Positions 19,003-26,999 of a DNA stretch of 64,000 nt are shown piece by piece; within the stretch, counting starts at the first letter, position 1, and every line of letters begins with the position of its first letter. Source of the DNA: JAAYCI01 sp047972265 (GTDB taxonomy: Bacteria > Bacillota > Clostridia > Oscillospirales > Ruminococcaceae); NCBI GenBank assembly GCA_047972265.1, contig JBKEAM010000112.1:1-64000 (forward strand), in the 5' to 3' direction. A program made the translations under genes and the position numbers. A model generated the notes under the pieces. The model did no database searches and had not been told where the DNA came from. It saw only the letters and a program-made list of their open reading frames with translations.

Positions 19003-19986
19003 TTATACATTATATTGGTCTACCTTATATTCTTTTAAATTGCCGCGCACCCACTCTATCGTTTCGGCAAGGCCCTCTTCAAAGGTATAGGCCGGCTTCC
19101 AGCCGGTAAGCTTGTTTAGCTTTTCGGCTGTGCCCAAAAGGCGCTCTACTTCGCTTTTTTCGGGGCGCAGACGCTCTGTTTCGCACACTATCTTGGCATC
19201 GGGGTTAATTTGGCGTATCAGCTCGGCCGCCAAATCCCCTATCGATATTTCGCGCTGGGTAGCAATGTTTAGCTCTTGCCCAACGGCTTCTACACATCCG
19301 GCAATGCTTATAAAACCTGCCGCGGTATCTTTTACATAGTTAAAATCACGTGTGGGGTGCAGGCTGCCCAGGTGTATTTCGGTGCGACCCGCCAAAAGCT
19401 GGCTGATGATGGTGGGGATAACCGCACGGGCGCTTTGCCTTGGCCCAAAAGTATTAAAGGGGCGCACAATGGTTACAGGCAGCGCAAAGCTGCGGTAAAA
19501 GCTTTCTGCCAAACGGTCGGCCCCTATTTTAGTGGCCGAATAGGGGCTTTGCCCCTGATAGGGGTGATTTTCGTCAATGGGCACGTACTGGGCTGTGCCG
19601 TAAACCTCGCTGGTGCTGGTTACCAAAAGGCGCTTTGTATTTAAGTCGCGCGCAGCGTTTAGCACGTTTAAGGTACCTTTAATATTGGTATCTACATAGC
19701 TATCGGGAGAATGATAGCTAAAGGGGATAGCAATTAACGCTGCCAGATGATACACCACATCCTGCCCGGCCATGGCTTCGGCCACACCGTGCGAGTCGCG
19801 TATATCGCCCAAAAATACCTCTATCTCATTTTTCACTTCGGGGGCAAGGGTATCTATCCAGCCCAAAGAGCCAAACGAGTTATAGTAGCAAAAGGCTTTA
19901 ACCTTGTGCCCTTTTTTAACCAATTCTTCGGTAAGGTGGCTGCCAATAAAACCATCGGCGCCGGTAACCAATACGCTGTCTGCCAT
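19003..19986 (-). CDS. legB: NAD-dependent 4,6-dehydratase of legionaminic acid synthesis (LegB-type SDR)
   Basis: A 327-residue extended SDR. VLVTGADGFIGSHL (residues 5-18) is the NAD-binding glycine motif, STSEVYG holds the catalytic Ser/Thr region and YSATKIGAD supplies the Tyr-x-x-x-Lys pair. Segments such as CYYNSFGSLGWIDTL and HLAALIAIPFSYHSPDSYV match the LegB group, which dehydrates GDP-GlcNAc at C4/C6 as the first dedicated step to legionaminic acid. It is the promoter-proximal gene of the minus-strand cluster, read from a strong promoter at 20052-20080, divergent from the acyltransferase operon. Separated from legC by about 7.6 kb of membrane-protein genes. Confidence 0.87.
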   Translation of the reverse strand: MADSVLVTGADGFIGSHLTEELVKKGHKVKAFCYYNSFGSLGWIDTLAPEVKNEIEVFLGDIRDSHGVAEAMAGQDVVYHLAALIAIPFSYHSPDSYVDTNIKGTLNVLNAARDLNTKRLLVTSTSEVYGTAQYVPIDENHPYQGQSPYSATKIGADRLAESFYRSFALPVTIVRPFNTFGPRQSARAVIPTIISQLLAGRTEIHLGSLHPTRDFNYVKDTAAGFISIAGCVEAVGQELNIATQREISIGDLAAELIRQINPDAKIVCETERLRPEKSEVERLLGTAEKLNKLTGWKPAYTFEEGLAETIEWVRGNLKEYKVDQYNV

Positions 19987-20051
19987 CGTTTTGCCCCCGC
20001 TGTACTTGTATTAAAACACCAGCGTGCGGTGTTTTGCTTTATATCTGACTT

Positions 20052-20080
20052 AGTATACAATAGGCGCACCCTATTTTCAA
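20052..20080 (-). promoter_or_regulatory. legB promoter with palindrome in the spacer
   Basis: Minus-strand TTGAAA (20075-20080), a spacer of exactly 17 bases and TATACT (20052-20057). The spacer is almost filled by AATAGG-cgcac-CCTATT (plus-strand 20059-20075), a perfect 6-bp inverted repeat that could be an operator. The leader would be about 58 bases. Confidence 0.7.
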
Positions 20081-20110
20081 CCACGGCACGCTTTTGCGGG
20101 GGGCTATTTC

Positions 20111-20139
20111 TTTACAAACCATGCCCCGGTGGCTATAAT
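20111..20139 (+). promoter_or_regulatory. Promoter of the MBOAT operon
   Basis: TTTACA (20111-20116), 17-base spacer, perfect TATAAT (20134-20139). The transcript would start near 20146, 54 bases before the acyltransferase ATG. It is divergent from the legB promoter, with only about 30 bases between their -35 elements. Confidence 0.75.
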
Positions 20140-20199
20140 GTTTTAGAAGTGTGGAAGTACGCCTTTTCTGCGCTAAAACCACACAAAGGAGGTTGCTGC

Positions 20200-21810
20200 A
20201 TGCCGCAGTTTGCCGCTGCCACAGGTGTTTTAAGTGCCATTACCGCAAACTGGAACATGGGGTTTCAAACAGTGCATTTTCTGCTGTTTTTTCCGCTTGT
20301 TGTTTTAGCTACCTACCTTTTACCTGGCCGCCTGCGCCGGGCATGGCTGCTTTTGGCCAGCTATTACTTTTACTTTTTTGCAGCACCGCGCCATTTGCCA
20401 ATTCTTATTTGCGGTACGCTGTTTTCATATCTGTTCTGTCGCCTGCTTAGCGCCGCCAAAAAACTGGCGGTACGCCGCCTTTTGCTTACTTTGGGCATTG
20501 TAGGCCTTGTGGGCGGCCTTGCCTTTTTTAAATACAACGCCTACTTTGAGCCTTTTTTTACTCCCTTATTTAAAAGCATCGGCCTTGCTTACAGCTCCGA
20601 GTACTTTTCGGTAGCGCTGGCCGTTGGCATTAGCTTTTACACTTTTACTGCCATTGGCAGCCTTATAGACGCCTACCGCGGGGATGTGCCCGCCGAAAAA
20701 AACCTGATTACCTATGCGTTGTTTTTATCCTTTTTCCCGGCGGTAAGCCAGGGGCCTATTTCTCGCGCCGGAGACCTTTTGCCTCAATTAAAAACAACAC
20801 CCGCTTTTGACGCACAAAACACAATAAACGCCCTGCGGCAATTTGCCATTGGGTATTTTAAAAAAATGGCTGTGGCCGATACCCTTGCCATATATGTAAA
20901 GGGTGTTTACGGCACCCCGGATACACTGGCCTCTTACAGCGGCATTACCCTTATTATGGCGTCGATTGTTTTTATGATACAGCTTTACTTCGATTTTTCG
21001 GGCTATTCCGACATAGCCCTTGGCACCGCCCAAATTTTGGGCATACGCCTGCCGCAAAACTTTAACACCCCTTATTTTGCCACCAACTTTTCGGGGTTTT
21101 GGTCTCGCTGGCACATTTCTTTATCCAACTGGCTGCAAGACTATATCTTTACCCCTTTGGTATGGAGCCGATGGCCCGAAAAGCTGCCCTTTATTGGCAA
21201 AAAAATACAAAAACCGCCTGTGCTTACCTCTTTGCTTGCCGTATTTTTTGTATCCGGTTTATGGCACGGCAGCAGCATGCTGTTTGTTGTGTGGGGGCTT
21301 TTGCAGGCTCTTTTTCGTATTGGAGAAGAGCTGGTGCACCGTACCCTGGGCAAGCCCCGCAAAAAAATGCCCCTGCTTATGCGCATAGGCAAAACTGCAC
21401 TAGTTTTGGTGCTGTGGTGCGAAAGCCTTGTTTTCTTTTCTGTAGGGCTGCTGTGCAAAGGCGGCACATTAAACGATGCGCTTTCTGCCTTAGTGCGCCA
21501 GTTTAGCGGTATTTCTTTTTCTCGCGCGGCAAGCGAGGGATTTTCCATCATCAAAACCGGCTTTTACGGAGATGACCGTATTGCCACGGTATTTATATTG
21601 TTTTGCCTTGTATGCACTGTACTGGCCTTTGTGGCCGATTGGGTGCAGTTCTTTAAATTAAAAGGTAAGCCCTTTGGCGGCGCGCTGGTGCGCCTGCGCC
21701 CCGCTTTGCGCTGGGGCATTTACTACCTGCTGTTTTTGTGCTGTTTTGCCGCCTTTATTATGCAAAGCGGCGGATTTGGCGGTTCCAGCTTTTTGTATGG
21801 AGGATTTTAA
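20200..21810 (+). CDS. MBOAT-family membrane O-acyltransferase (AlgI/DltB-like)
   Basis: A 536-residue protein with about eleven hydrophobic spans. The MBOAT signature is clear: FYTFTAIGSLID, PAVSQGPISRAGDLLPQL, SGFWSRWHISLSNWLQDYI and the catalytic-His motif LWHGSSMLFVVWG near residue 355. Relatives move acyl groups across the membrane onto extracellular polysaccharides or teichoic acids. The ATG at 20200 follows AAAGGAGG and lies downstream of the promoter; the frame stays open far upstream but that part overlaps legB on the other strand. Followed by its SGNH-like partner after 3 bases, so acylation (for example O-acetylation) of the surface glycan is likely. Confidence 0.88.
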   Translation: MPQFAAATGVLSAITANWNMGFQTVHFLLFFPLVVLATYLLPGRLRRAWLLLASYYFYFFAAPRHLPILICGTLFSYLFCRLLSAAKKLAVRRLLLTLGIVGLVGGLAFFKYNAYFEPFFTPLFKSIGLAYSSEYFSVALAVGISFYTFTAIGSLIDAYRGDVPAEKNLITYALFLSFFPAVSQGPISRAGDLLPQLKTTPAFDAQNTINALRQFAIGYFKKMAVADTLAIYVKGVYGTPDTLASYSGITLIMASIVFMIQLYFDFSGYSDIALGTAQILGIRLPQNFNTPYFATNFSGFWSRWHISLSNWLQDYIFTPLVWSRWPEKLPFIGKKIQKPPVLTSLLAVFFVSGLWHGSSMLFVVWGLLQALFRIGEELVHRTLGKPRKKMPLLMRIGKTALVLVLWCESLVFFSVGLLCKGGTLNDALSALVRQFSGISFSRAASEGFSIIKTGFYGDDRIATVFILFCLVCTVLAFVADWVQFFKLKGKPFGGALVRLRPALRWGIYYLLFLCCFAAFIMQSGGFGGSSFLYGGF

Positions 21811-21813
21811 GCG

Positions 21814-22764
21814 ATGAAAAGGATTCTTCGTGCAATTGCTCTTTTGTTTATCCCTATTTTTATGTATGCCGCTGTTTTTATTGTTTTTGAGCCCAACAAT
21901 TATTTTGGCCTGCGCAAAGAAGCTACCGGCACCGATATTATGGCAGCCCTGCGCCAGTATGAAGCAAGCCCCCAGGACAGCATTATTTTAGGCGATTCTC
22001 GTTTGGCGAAATTAGACCTTGCCATTGCGCAGGAGCAAACCGGGCTTGACTACGCAAACCTTGCTTTTGGCGGGGCCGGTTTTAAAGAACAAATTGATAT
22101 TTTAGAATGGGCAATAAACACCAACCCCAACTTAAAAAACGTTGTGTTTCAGGTAAGCTTTTACACCCTAAACGCCTCGTACAACCAAGACCGTATGGTG
22201 ATACGGGCTTTAAACAACCCTTTGGTTTATATGACAAACCTTGGGTATAACCTAAACATGCTTACCAACCTGTATAACCACCTAAATCCAAACCTTACCC
22301 CCGGCGATGAGGCAGAAACCATGGACCCCGCCGACTATAAATATGTAAGCTACCTAAACCCCGAGGACGGGCAAACCTATACTGTAAGAGAGAAGCTGGC
22401 GTCTCATTTAACAGACGTGTATGGCCGCAGCAAGGGGTGGAAATTAAACACCGAACAACTGGAACGCCTGATGCAAATGATAGATGAAAACCCCGGCATA
22501 CAGTTTTCCCTTGTTTTGCCCCCTGTTCACCCAGACCTGCACACCTTTATTACCGACCCGCTTGGGATTACAGATGCAATGCAGCCGGTACTTGAAGAAC
22601 TGCAAAACAGCGGCGCTTTAGTGATTGATTACGAGTTTTCTTCCAGCAATTTGCCGGACACCGACTTTTTTGATCTTTTTCATTTGGATGAAAAACGCGG
22701 GCTGGACAAATGGACAACCGACTTGTTTAGTATGGTTGCGCAGCAGGAAAGGCAGGGCGCCTGA
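21814..22764 (+). CDS. SGNH/DltD-like exported protein, partner of the MBOAT acyltransferase
   Basis: A 316-residue protein with an N-terminal membrane anchor (residues 4-26) and an extracytoplasmic SGNH-hydrolase-like domain. IILGDSR places the nucleophile Ser62 after a short strand, and DLFHLDEKRG near the end supplies Asp287 and His290 for the catalytic triad. The arrangement matches DltD or AlgX-type partners that complete acyl transfer delivered by an MBOAT protein. It follows the MBOAT gene by 3 bases and its stop overlaps the next ATG by one base (TGATG). Acyl donor and target are not known. Confidence 0.75.
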   Translation: MKRILRAIALLFIPIFMYAAVFIVFEPNNYFGLRKEATGTDIMAALRQYEASPQDSIILGDSRLAKLDLAIAQEQTGLDYANLAFGGAGFKEQIDILEWAINTNPNLKNVVFQVSFYTLNASYNQDRMVIRALNNPLVYMTNLGYNLNMLTNLYNHLNPNLTPGDEAETMDPADYKYVSYLNPEDGQTYTVREKLASHLTDVYGRSKGWKLNTEQLERLMQMIDENPGIQFSLVLPPVHPDLHTFITDPLGITDAMQPVLEELQNSGALVIDYEFSSSNLPDTDFFDLFHLDEKRGLDKWTTDLFSMVAQQERQGA

Positions 22765-24074
22765 TGGGACTGGATTTTTTAATTTTGTACGAGCACACCG
22801 TGCGCGAATACGAAAGCATTCTTCTTTTGCAGGAGGAAATGCGCCGCCGGGGATACTCGGCCGAAATACGCCAATTGCTGGACCGTAAAAAGCTAAAATA
22901 CTTTACTTATAAAAAGCCCAAGGTATTGGTGGCAAGCTGCCTGTACGACGATGAGGGGCTAAACAGCCATGTATATAATAATGTAGGCAAACTAAACAAA
23001 GTGGTAAACCTGCACTGGGAGCAAATGCTTAGCGATACCCAAGAGGCCGAGCCGTGGTTTAACTTTAACGGCAATGCAAAAAAATGTGTACAAACCTGCT
23101 GGGGAGAAGAAACCCGCCAACGCCTGATTGACCATGATGTGCCGCCGCAAAATGCCCCTGTTACCGGCGCAGTGATGCTGGACTTTTTACGCCCGGAATT
23201 TAAGGGATATTATAAAGACAAGGCGCAACTTTGTGCTCAGCATGGTTTGGATGCCAGCCGCCCCCTTTGGCTGTATATCTCCAGTTTTGGATATGCCTCT
23301 ATGGATGAAGCCGAGGTAAAAGAACTTTCTGACATGGCGGGCACCGATTTTACCCAGTTTGCCGCCGTAAACCGCAGCAGCATGGCGCAAACGCTGGATT
23401 GGTTTGACCGCTACCTTACCGCCAACCCTACCGTGCAGCTTGTATACCGCCGCCACCCCAGCGAGTGGAACAGCCCCGCTTTGGCAGAGCTTGAAAAAAA
23501 GCACGAGGGATTTCATGTTATTTTTGAGGACAGCGTAAAGCAGTGGGTGGTTGCCGCCGACGAAATTTTGATTTGGATGAGCACCGCCATTGCGGAGGTT
23601 TACTTTGCGGGCAAGGGCTGCCGTGTGCTAAGGCCAGAGCCTATACCGCACGAATTTGACCCTGTGATTTATAAAGACGCGCAGTATGTTACCACCTATG
23701 AGGGGTTTGCCTCTTTGGCGGGCAAAGACGCCGATTTTCCTATAAAGCCTGCCATTATTGAGGGCTATTTTGATAAAGGGGAACGCGCCGCTTATTTGCG
23801 CATGGCCGATTTGCTAGAGGGCGTACACAAAAATCCGCCGCGCGATTTGCCCTTTAGCGGCACTTTTAAGCCCCGTTTTAACCTGCTTAAATTTTTTGCC
23901 CTTTGGGGGATTCATATTTTCCACGCCCTGCGGTTTAATCCCGCTCGTTTGCAAAAAATACTGCCCGACTTTGCCGCCTTTGCCGGACGCATCTATGGCT
24001 ATATAGACAAAGCCTATGTGCCCAAAGCTAAAATTGAAGAAATGCGCAAGCGCATTAAACAATTTGTAAAATAG
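22764..24074 (+). CDS. Surface carbohydrate biosynthesis protein, GT-B/CDP-glycerol-transferase-like
   Basis: A 436-residue cytoplasmic protein resembling the 'surface carbohydrate biosynthesis protein' family. It opens with DFLILYEHTVREYES, has NLHWEQ, a QTCWGEETRQRL segment, VYRRHPSEW (acceptor or nucleotide contact in related glycerophosphotransferases) and ILIWMSTAIAEVYFAGK, the C-terminal donor-binding pattern of that fold. A basic C-terminus suggests membrane association. It is translationally coupled to the SGNH-like gene. Likely job: transfer of an activated sugar, possibly the CMP-nonulosonate, to an acceptor; this is inference from context. Confidence 0.65.
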   Translation: MGLDFLILYEHTVREYESILLLQEEMRRRGYSAEIRQLLDRKKLKYFTYKKPKVLVASCLYDDEGLNSHVYNNVGKLNKVVNLHWEQMLSDTQEAEPWFNFNGNAKKCVQTCWGEETRQRLIDHDVPPQNAPVTGAVMLDFLRPEFKGYYKDKAQLCAQHGLDASRPLWLYISSFGYASMDEAEVKELSDMAGTDFTQFAAVNRSSMAQTLDWFDRYLTANPTVQLVYRRHPSEWNSPALAELEKKHEGFHVIFEDSVKQWVVAADEILIWMSTAIAEVYFAGKGCRVLRPEPIPHEFDPVIYKDAQYVTTYEGFASLAGKDADFPIKPAIIEGYFDKGERAAYLRMADLLEGVHKNPPRDLPFSGTFKPRFNLLKFFALWGIHIFHALRFNPARLQKILPDFAAFAGRIYGYIDKAYVPKAKIEEMRKRIKQFVK

Positions 24075-24079
24075 TTTTT

Positions 24080-24139
24080 GTTTAGACAACAGTTTTACCC
24101 CTGCTATTGGCAGGTTAGGCCCTTGTTTGTTATCTAAAC
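24080..24139. repeat. Nested inverted repeats upstream of the flippase gene
   Basis: Outer arms GTTTAGACAAC (24080-24090) and GTTATCTAAAC (24129-24139) match at 10 of 11 positions and enclose a hairpin CCTGC-TATTG-GCAGG (24100-24114). It lies between two co-oriented genes, about 75 bases before the flippase start. It could be a terminator/attenuator-like RNA element or a protein site; there is no clean U tract. Confidence 0.5.
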
Positions 24140-24213
24140 GAATAACTATATTGTTCATGTTTTACTACTCCGCTTATTATGTTTTAACTTTCTTATCACA
24201 AAAGGAGAAAGCC

Positions 24214-25680
24214 ATGCCCTCTGTTTCTTCAAAAAAAGATGATAGCGCCAAAGGTTTTGTTGGCTCTGTTGTTAAGTTTTCTATCCCCACCTTTATCAAT
24301 GTGGGGCTTTTGGGCATAGCCCTTATTATTCAGCTTGGTATAGACCCCGACATTATGGGGCCAGTGGGCAACTTTATCAACTGGACCAACAGCTTAATGA
24401 CCATTGTTGTGCTGGGACTAGACCAAGCCCTTATCCGTTTTTACAACGAACCCCCTAAAGGCCTTGACTCTAAGGGGTTGTTTCGACTTTGCTTTTACTT
24501 TTCTTCTACTTTTTTGCTTATTGCAGGGCTTATTGGCAGTGTGTTTTTTCAAAATGCGCTGGCAAAAATACTTGGCATAGGCTCTTTGGGAGAATGGACC
24601 GTTCCGCTTCTTTTTTTAAACGTCTTTTTCTATTTGATCGCCCGCTATTTTAATGTGATGTTTCGCATGCAGATGAACGTGCTTTGGTACGGGGTTGAAA
24701 CCGTACTTATGCAGTTTTTTTACAGGCTATTTTACCTGTTGGGTTACTGGTTTAACAATCCCATGCGCTCTATGATGTTTTGCAGTGTACTGGGCCTTGC
24801 CACCTTGGCACTTGTGCTTGTTGTTATGCAGCGCCGTACCATTAAGCCCAAAATTGCCGAATTTAAAAGCAGCACCTACAAAAAAATACTGCCCTATGCG
24901 CTGGCCATTGCCCCTACCGGCATTTTGTATACCCTTAACTCCTCTGTTATTGGTTCTTTTTTATTAAACGCTTTAGGCAAGGGAGCCAACGGCATTTACA
25001 ACAACGCCTATACGCTCTCTAACGTTGTTTCTATGATTCAGCTTGGGTTTGCCGCCTTTTGGGGCGCTTATGTGTTTGAAAATTATAAAACCCAAAAAGA
25101 ACACATTATGAAAATGCACGATATGCTTAACCTTGCCGTATTGGTATTTTTTGCCTTTCTTATAGCTTTTCAGGATATCATTTTTATTATTTTTCCAAAA
25201 TACAGCGAGGCGCAAACCATTTTTCCGCTTATGATGTTGGCCGCTGTTTTTACCATACTTTGCGAAACCACCGTGTACGGCAACGCCATTGCAAAACGTC
25301 CTATTTTTGATACCATTGGCATTGGGTTGGCATTTACGGTAAACGTTGTGGGCTGTGTTTTGCTGGTTACCACTTTTGGTTTTGGGCTTACCGGGGCTGC
25401 CATTGCATTGGCACTTGGAAATGGGGCTATGTACATTATGCGCACTATTACGGCGCAAAGGCTGTACCGCACCATACGCACCCCTGCCAAAAGCATTGCC
25501 GCCATTGTGCTTGCCGTTGCTCTTACTGTTTTGGGCACTATTTTTGCAGGCCAGTTTTTGCTTAAATTGCTGTGTTGCATAACCGCTTCTATTCTTTATT
25601 GTATTATGTACCGCAAAGAGCTTATTCGCGGTTGGCGGCTGATATTGTCTACCGTGCGGGGCTTGCTACATCGTGCTTAG
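24214..25680 (+). CDS. Polysaccharide flippase (MOP superfamily, Wzx-like)
   Basis: A 488-residue protein with about twelve to fourteen hydrophobic spans, typical of the MOP/Wzx family that flips lipid-linked oligosaccharides to the outer face of the membrane. It begins with a short charged cytoplasmic tail and SVVKFSIPTFINVGLLGIAL, the usual family opening. The ATG at 24214 has AAAGGAGA upstream; an earlier in-frame start at 24127 falls within the nested hairpin. Position between the surface-carbohydrate protein and the amidotransferase suggests that it exports the nonulosonate-containing unit. The substrate cannot be read from sequence. Confidence 0.83.
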   Translation: MPSVSSKKDDSAKGFVGSVVKFSIPTFINVGLLGIALIIQLGIDPDIMGPVGNFINWTNSLMTIVVLGLDQALIRFYNEPPKGLDSKGLFRLCFYFSSTFLLIAGLIGSVFFQNALAKILGIGSLGEWTVPLLFLNVFFYLIARYFNVMFRMQMNVLWYGVETVLMQFFYRLFYLLGYWFNNPMRSMMFCSVLGLATLALVLVVMQRRTIKPKIAEFKSSTYKKILPYALAIAPTGILYTLNSSVIGSFLLNALGKGANGIYNNAYTLSNVVSMIQLGFAAFWGAYVFENYKTQKEHIMKMHDMLNLAVLVFFAFLIAFQDIIFIIFPKYSEAQTIFPLMMLAAVFTILCETTVYGNAIAKRPIFDTIGIGLAFTVNVVGCVLLVTTFGFGLTGAAIALALGNGAMYIMRTITAQRLYRTIRTPAKSIAAIVLAVALTVLGTIFAGQFLLKLLCCITASILYCIMYRKELIRGWRLILSTVRGLLHRA

Positions 25681-25768
25681 TCGTGCTAAAATAAGTTGTT
25701 TGAGGCGCAAACGCCGCGTGACGAGGTAATTTGAACTGCCCGCCACAACAATAAGGAGGATTTGTAAA

Positions 25769-26884
25769 GTGAAATACTGCACCAAATGTACCATGCCGGA
25801 TACACGTCCTGGCATTTCCTTCAACGAAGAGGGCGTTTGCATTGCATGCCAGCATTACGAAGCACGCAAAAACGTAGACTGGGATGCCCGCTGGAAAGAA
25901 TTTGAAGCGCTTTGCGATAAATACCGTGGCTGCAATGGCCCCGGTGGTTACGATTGCGCTGTTGCCTGCTCTGGCGGCAAAGACAGCCATTTTCAGATTT
26001 ATGTATTAAAAGAATTAATGGGCATGAACCCCATTCTCTTTTCGGTAGAGGATAACTTTCCAATGACCGAGGCCGGAAAACACAACCTGCGCAATATAAG
26101 CGAAACCTTTGGCTGCACCATTATTTCTTGCAAGCCAAACATTAAGGTACAAAAAACCCTAATGCGCAAGTTTTTTGAAAAATTTGGCAAACCCACCTGG
26201 TATGTAGACAGGTTGATTTATACTTTCCCCTTGCATATGGCGGCCAAATTTAACGTGCCCATGCTTTGCTATGGAGAGAATGTGAGCTTTGAATACGGCG
26301 GTTCTGCCGATGTGGAAACTTACAGTGCCAAAGGCCAGATAGAAAATGGTGTTGCCGTGGGTATGCCCATGGAAGAACTGTTGGGTGATGGCGTTACCGA
26401 GAAAGATCTAAGCCTTACCCTTGCTCCCTCTGCCGAGGAACTGGACAAGCTGGATCCTTTCTATCTTTCTTACTTTATGCCCTGGAACTCTTATAAAAAC
26501 TATCAACTGGCTAAAAGCCGTGGTTTTCATGATTTGACCCACGAATGGGACCGCACCCACCATGCCGAAAATTTTGACCAGATTGATTCTCGTGCATACC
26601 TTGTGCACTCTTGGTTAAAGTATCCCAAGTTTGGGCATGCCGCCGCCACAGACTACACCGCACGTTATATCCGTTACGGATTTTTGACCCGCGCAGAGGC
26701 CCTGCCGATTATTAAAGAACGTGACGGCGCGCTGGACCCTCTTTGCGTAAGGGATTTTTGTGAGTTTTGCGGATACTCTGAAACCGAGTTTTGGGCTGTT
26801 ATAGATAAGCTGTATAACCCGGATATTTTTGCAAAAGACGAATTTGGGCGTTGGAACCTAAAGCACCCGATTTGGGCTGAATAA
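25769..26884 (+). CDS. N-acetyl sugar amidotransferase (PseA/WbpG/PtmG-like)
   Basis: A 371-residue PP-loop ATPase. It starts with a zinc-binding CxxC pair (Cys4/Cys7 and Cys24/Cys27), then the ATP-pyrophosphatase loop CSGGKDS (residues 67-73), and carries MPWNSYKNYQLAKSRGF and FCEFCGYS motifs typical of N-acetyl sugar amidotransferases. Known relatives convert an acetamido group on pseudaminic or legionaminic acid, or on a LPS sugar, to an acetamidino group, using ammonia supplied by a glutaminase partner. No HisH-like glutaminase is seen nearby. The start is GTG at 25769 with AAGGAGGA eight bases upstream. Last gene of the divergent operon. Confidence 0.85.
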   Translation: MKYCTKCTMPDTRPGISFNEEGVCIACQHYEARKNVDWDARWKEFEALCDKYRGCNGPGGYDCAVACSGGKDSHFQIYVLKELMGMNPILFSVEDNFPMTEAGKHNLRNISETFGCTIISCKPNIKVQKTLMRKFFEKFGKPTWYVDRLIYTFPLHMAAKFNVPMLCYGENVSFEYGGSADVETYSAKGQIENGVAVGMPMEELLGDGVTEKDLSLTLAPSAEELDKLDPFYLSYFMPWNSYKNYQLAKSRGFHDLTHEWDRTHHAENFDQIDSRAYLVHSWLKYPKFGHAAATDYTARYIRYGFLTRAEALPIIKERDGALDPLCVRDFCEFCGYSETEFWAVIDKLYNPDIFAKDEFGRWNLKHPIWAE

Positions 26885-26894
26885 TATATACAAA

Positions 26895-26923
26895 CCTGTG
26901 TAAACTGGGGAGCTTTACACGGG
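26895..26923 (+). terminator. Possible terminator hairpin
   Basis: CCTGTGTAAA and TTTACACGGG form a stem with one mismatch just after the amidotransferase gene. The following bases are only partly T-rich, so termination is uncertain. Confidence 0.4.
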
Positions 26924-26999
26924 CTTAAAAAGTTTTTACTGGCTGTTTTTGCTTAAAACTGCTTTGTAGAAATATATAATGATCTGAGGAGACGAAAAA

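Noticed and set aside
19747..20199. Upstream extension of the MBOAT gene by 151 codons
   Set aside because: It overlaps legB and both divergent promoters; the ATG at 20200 has the ribosome site and family-typical start.
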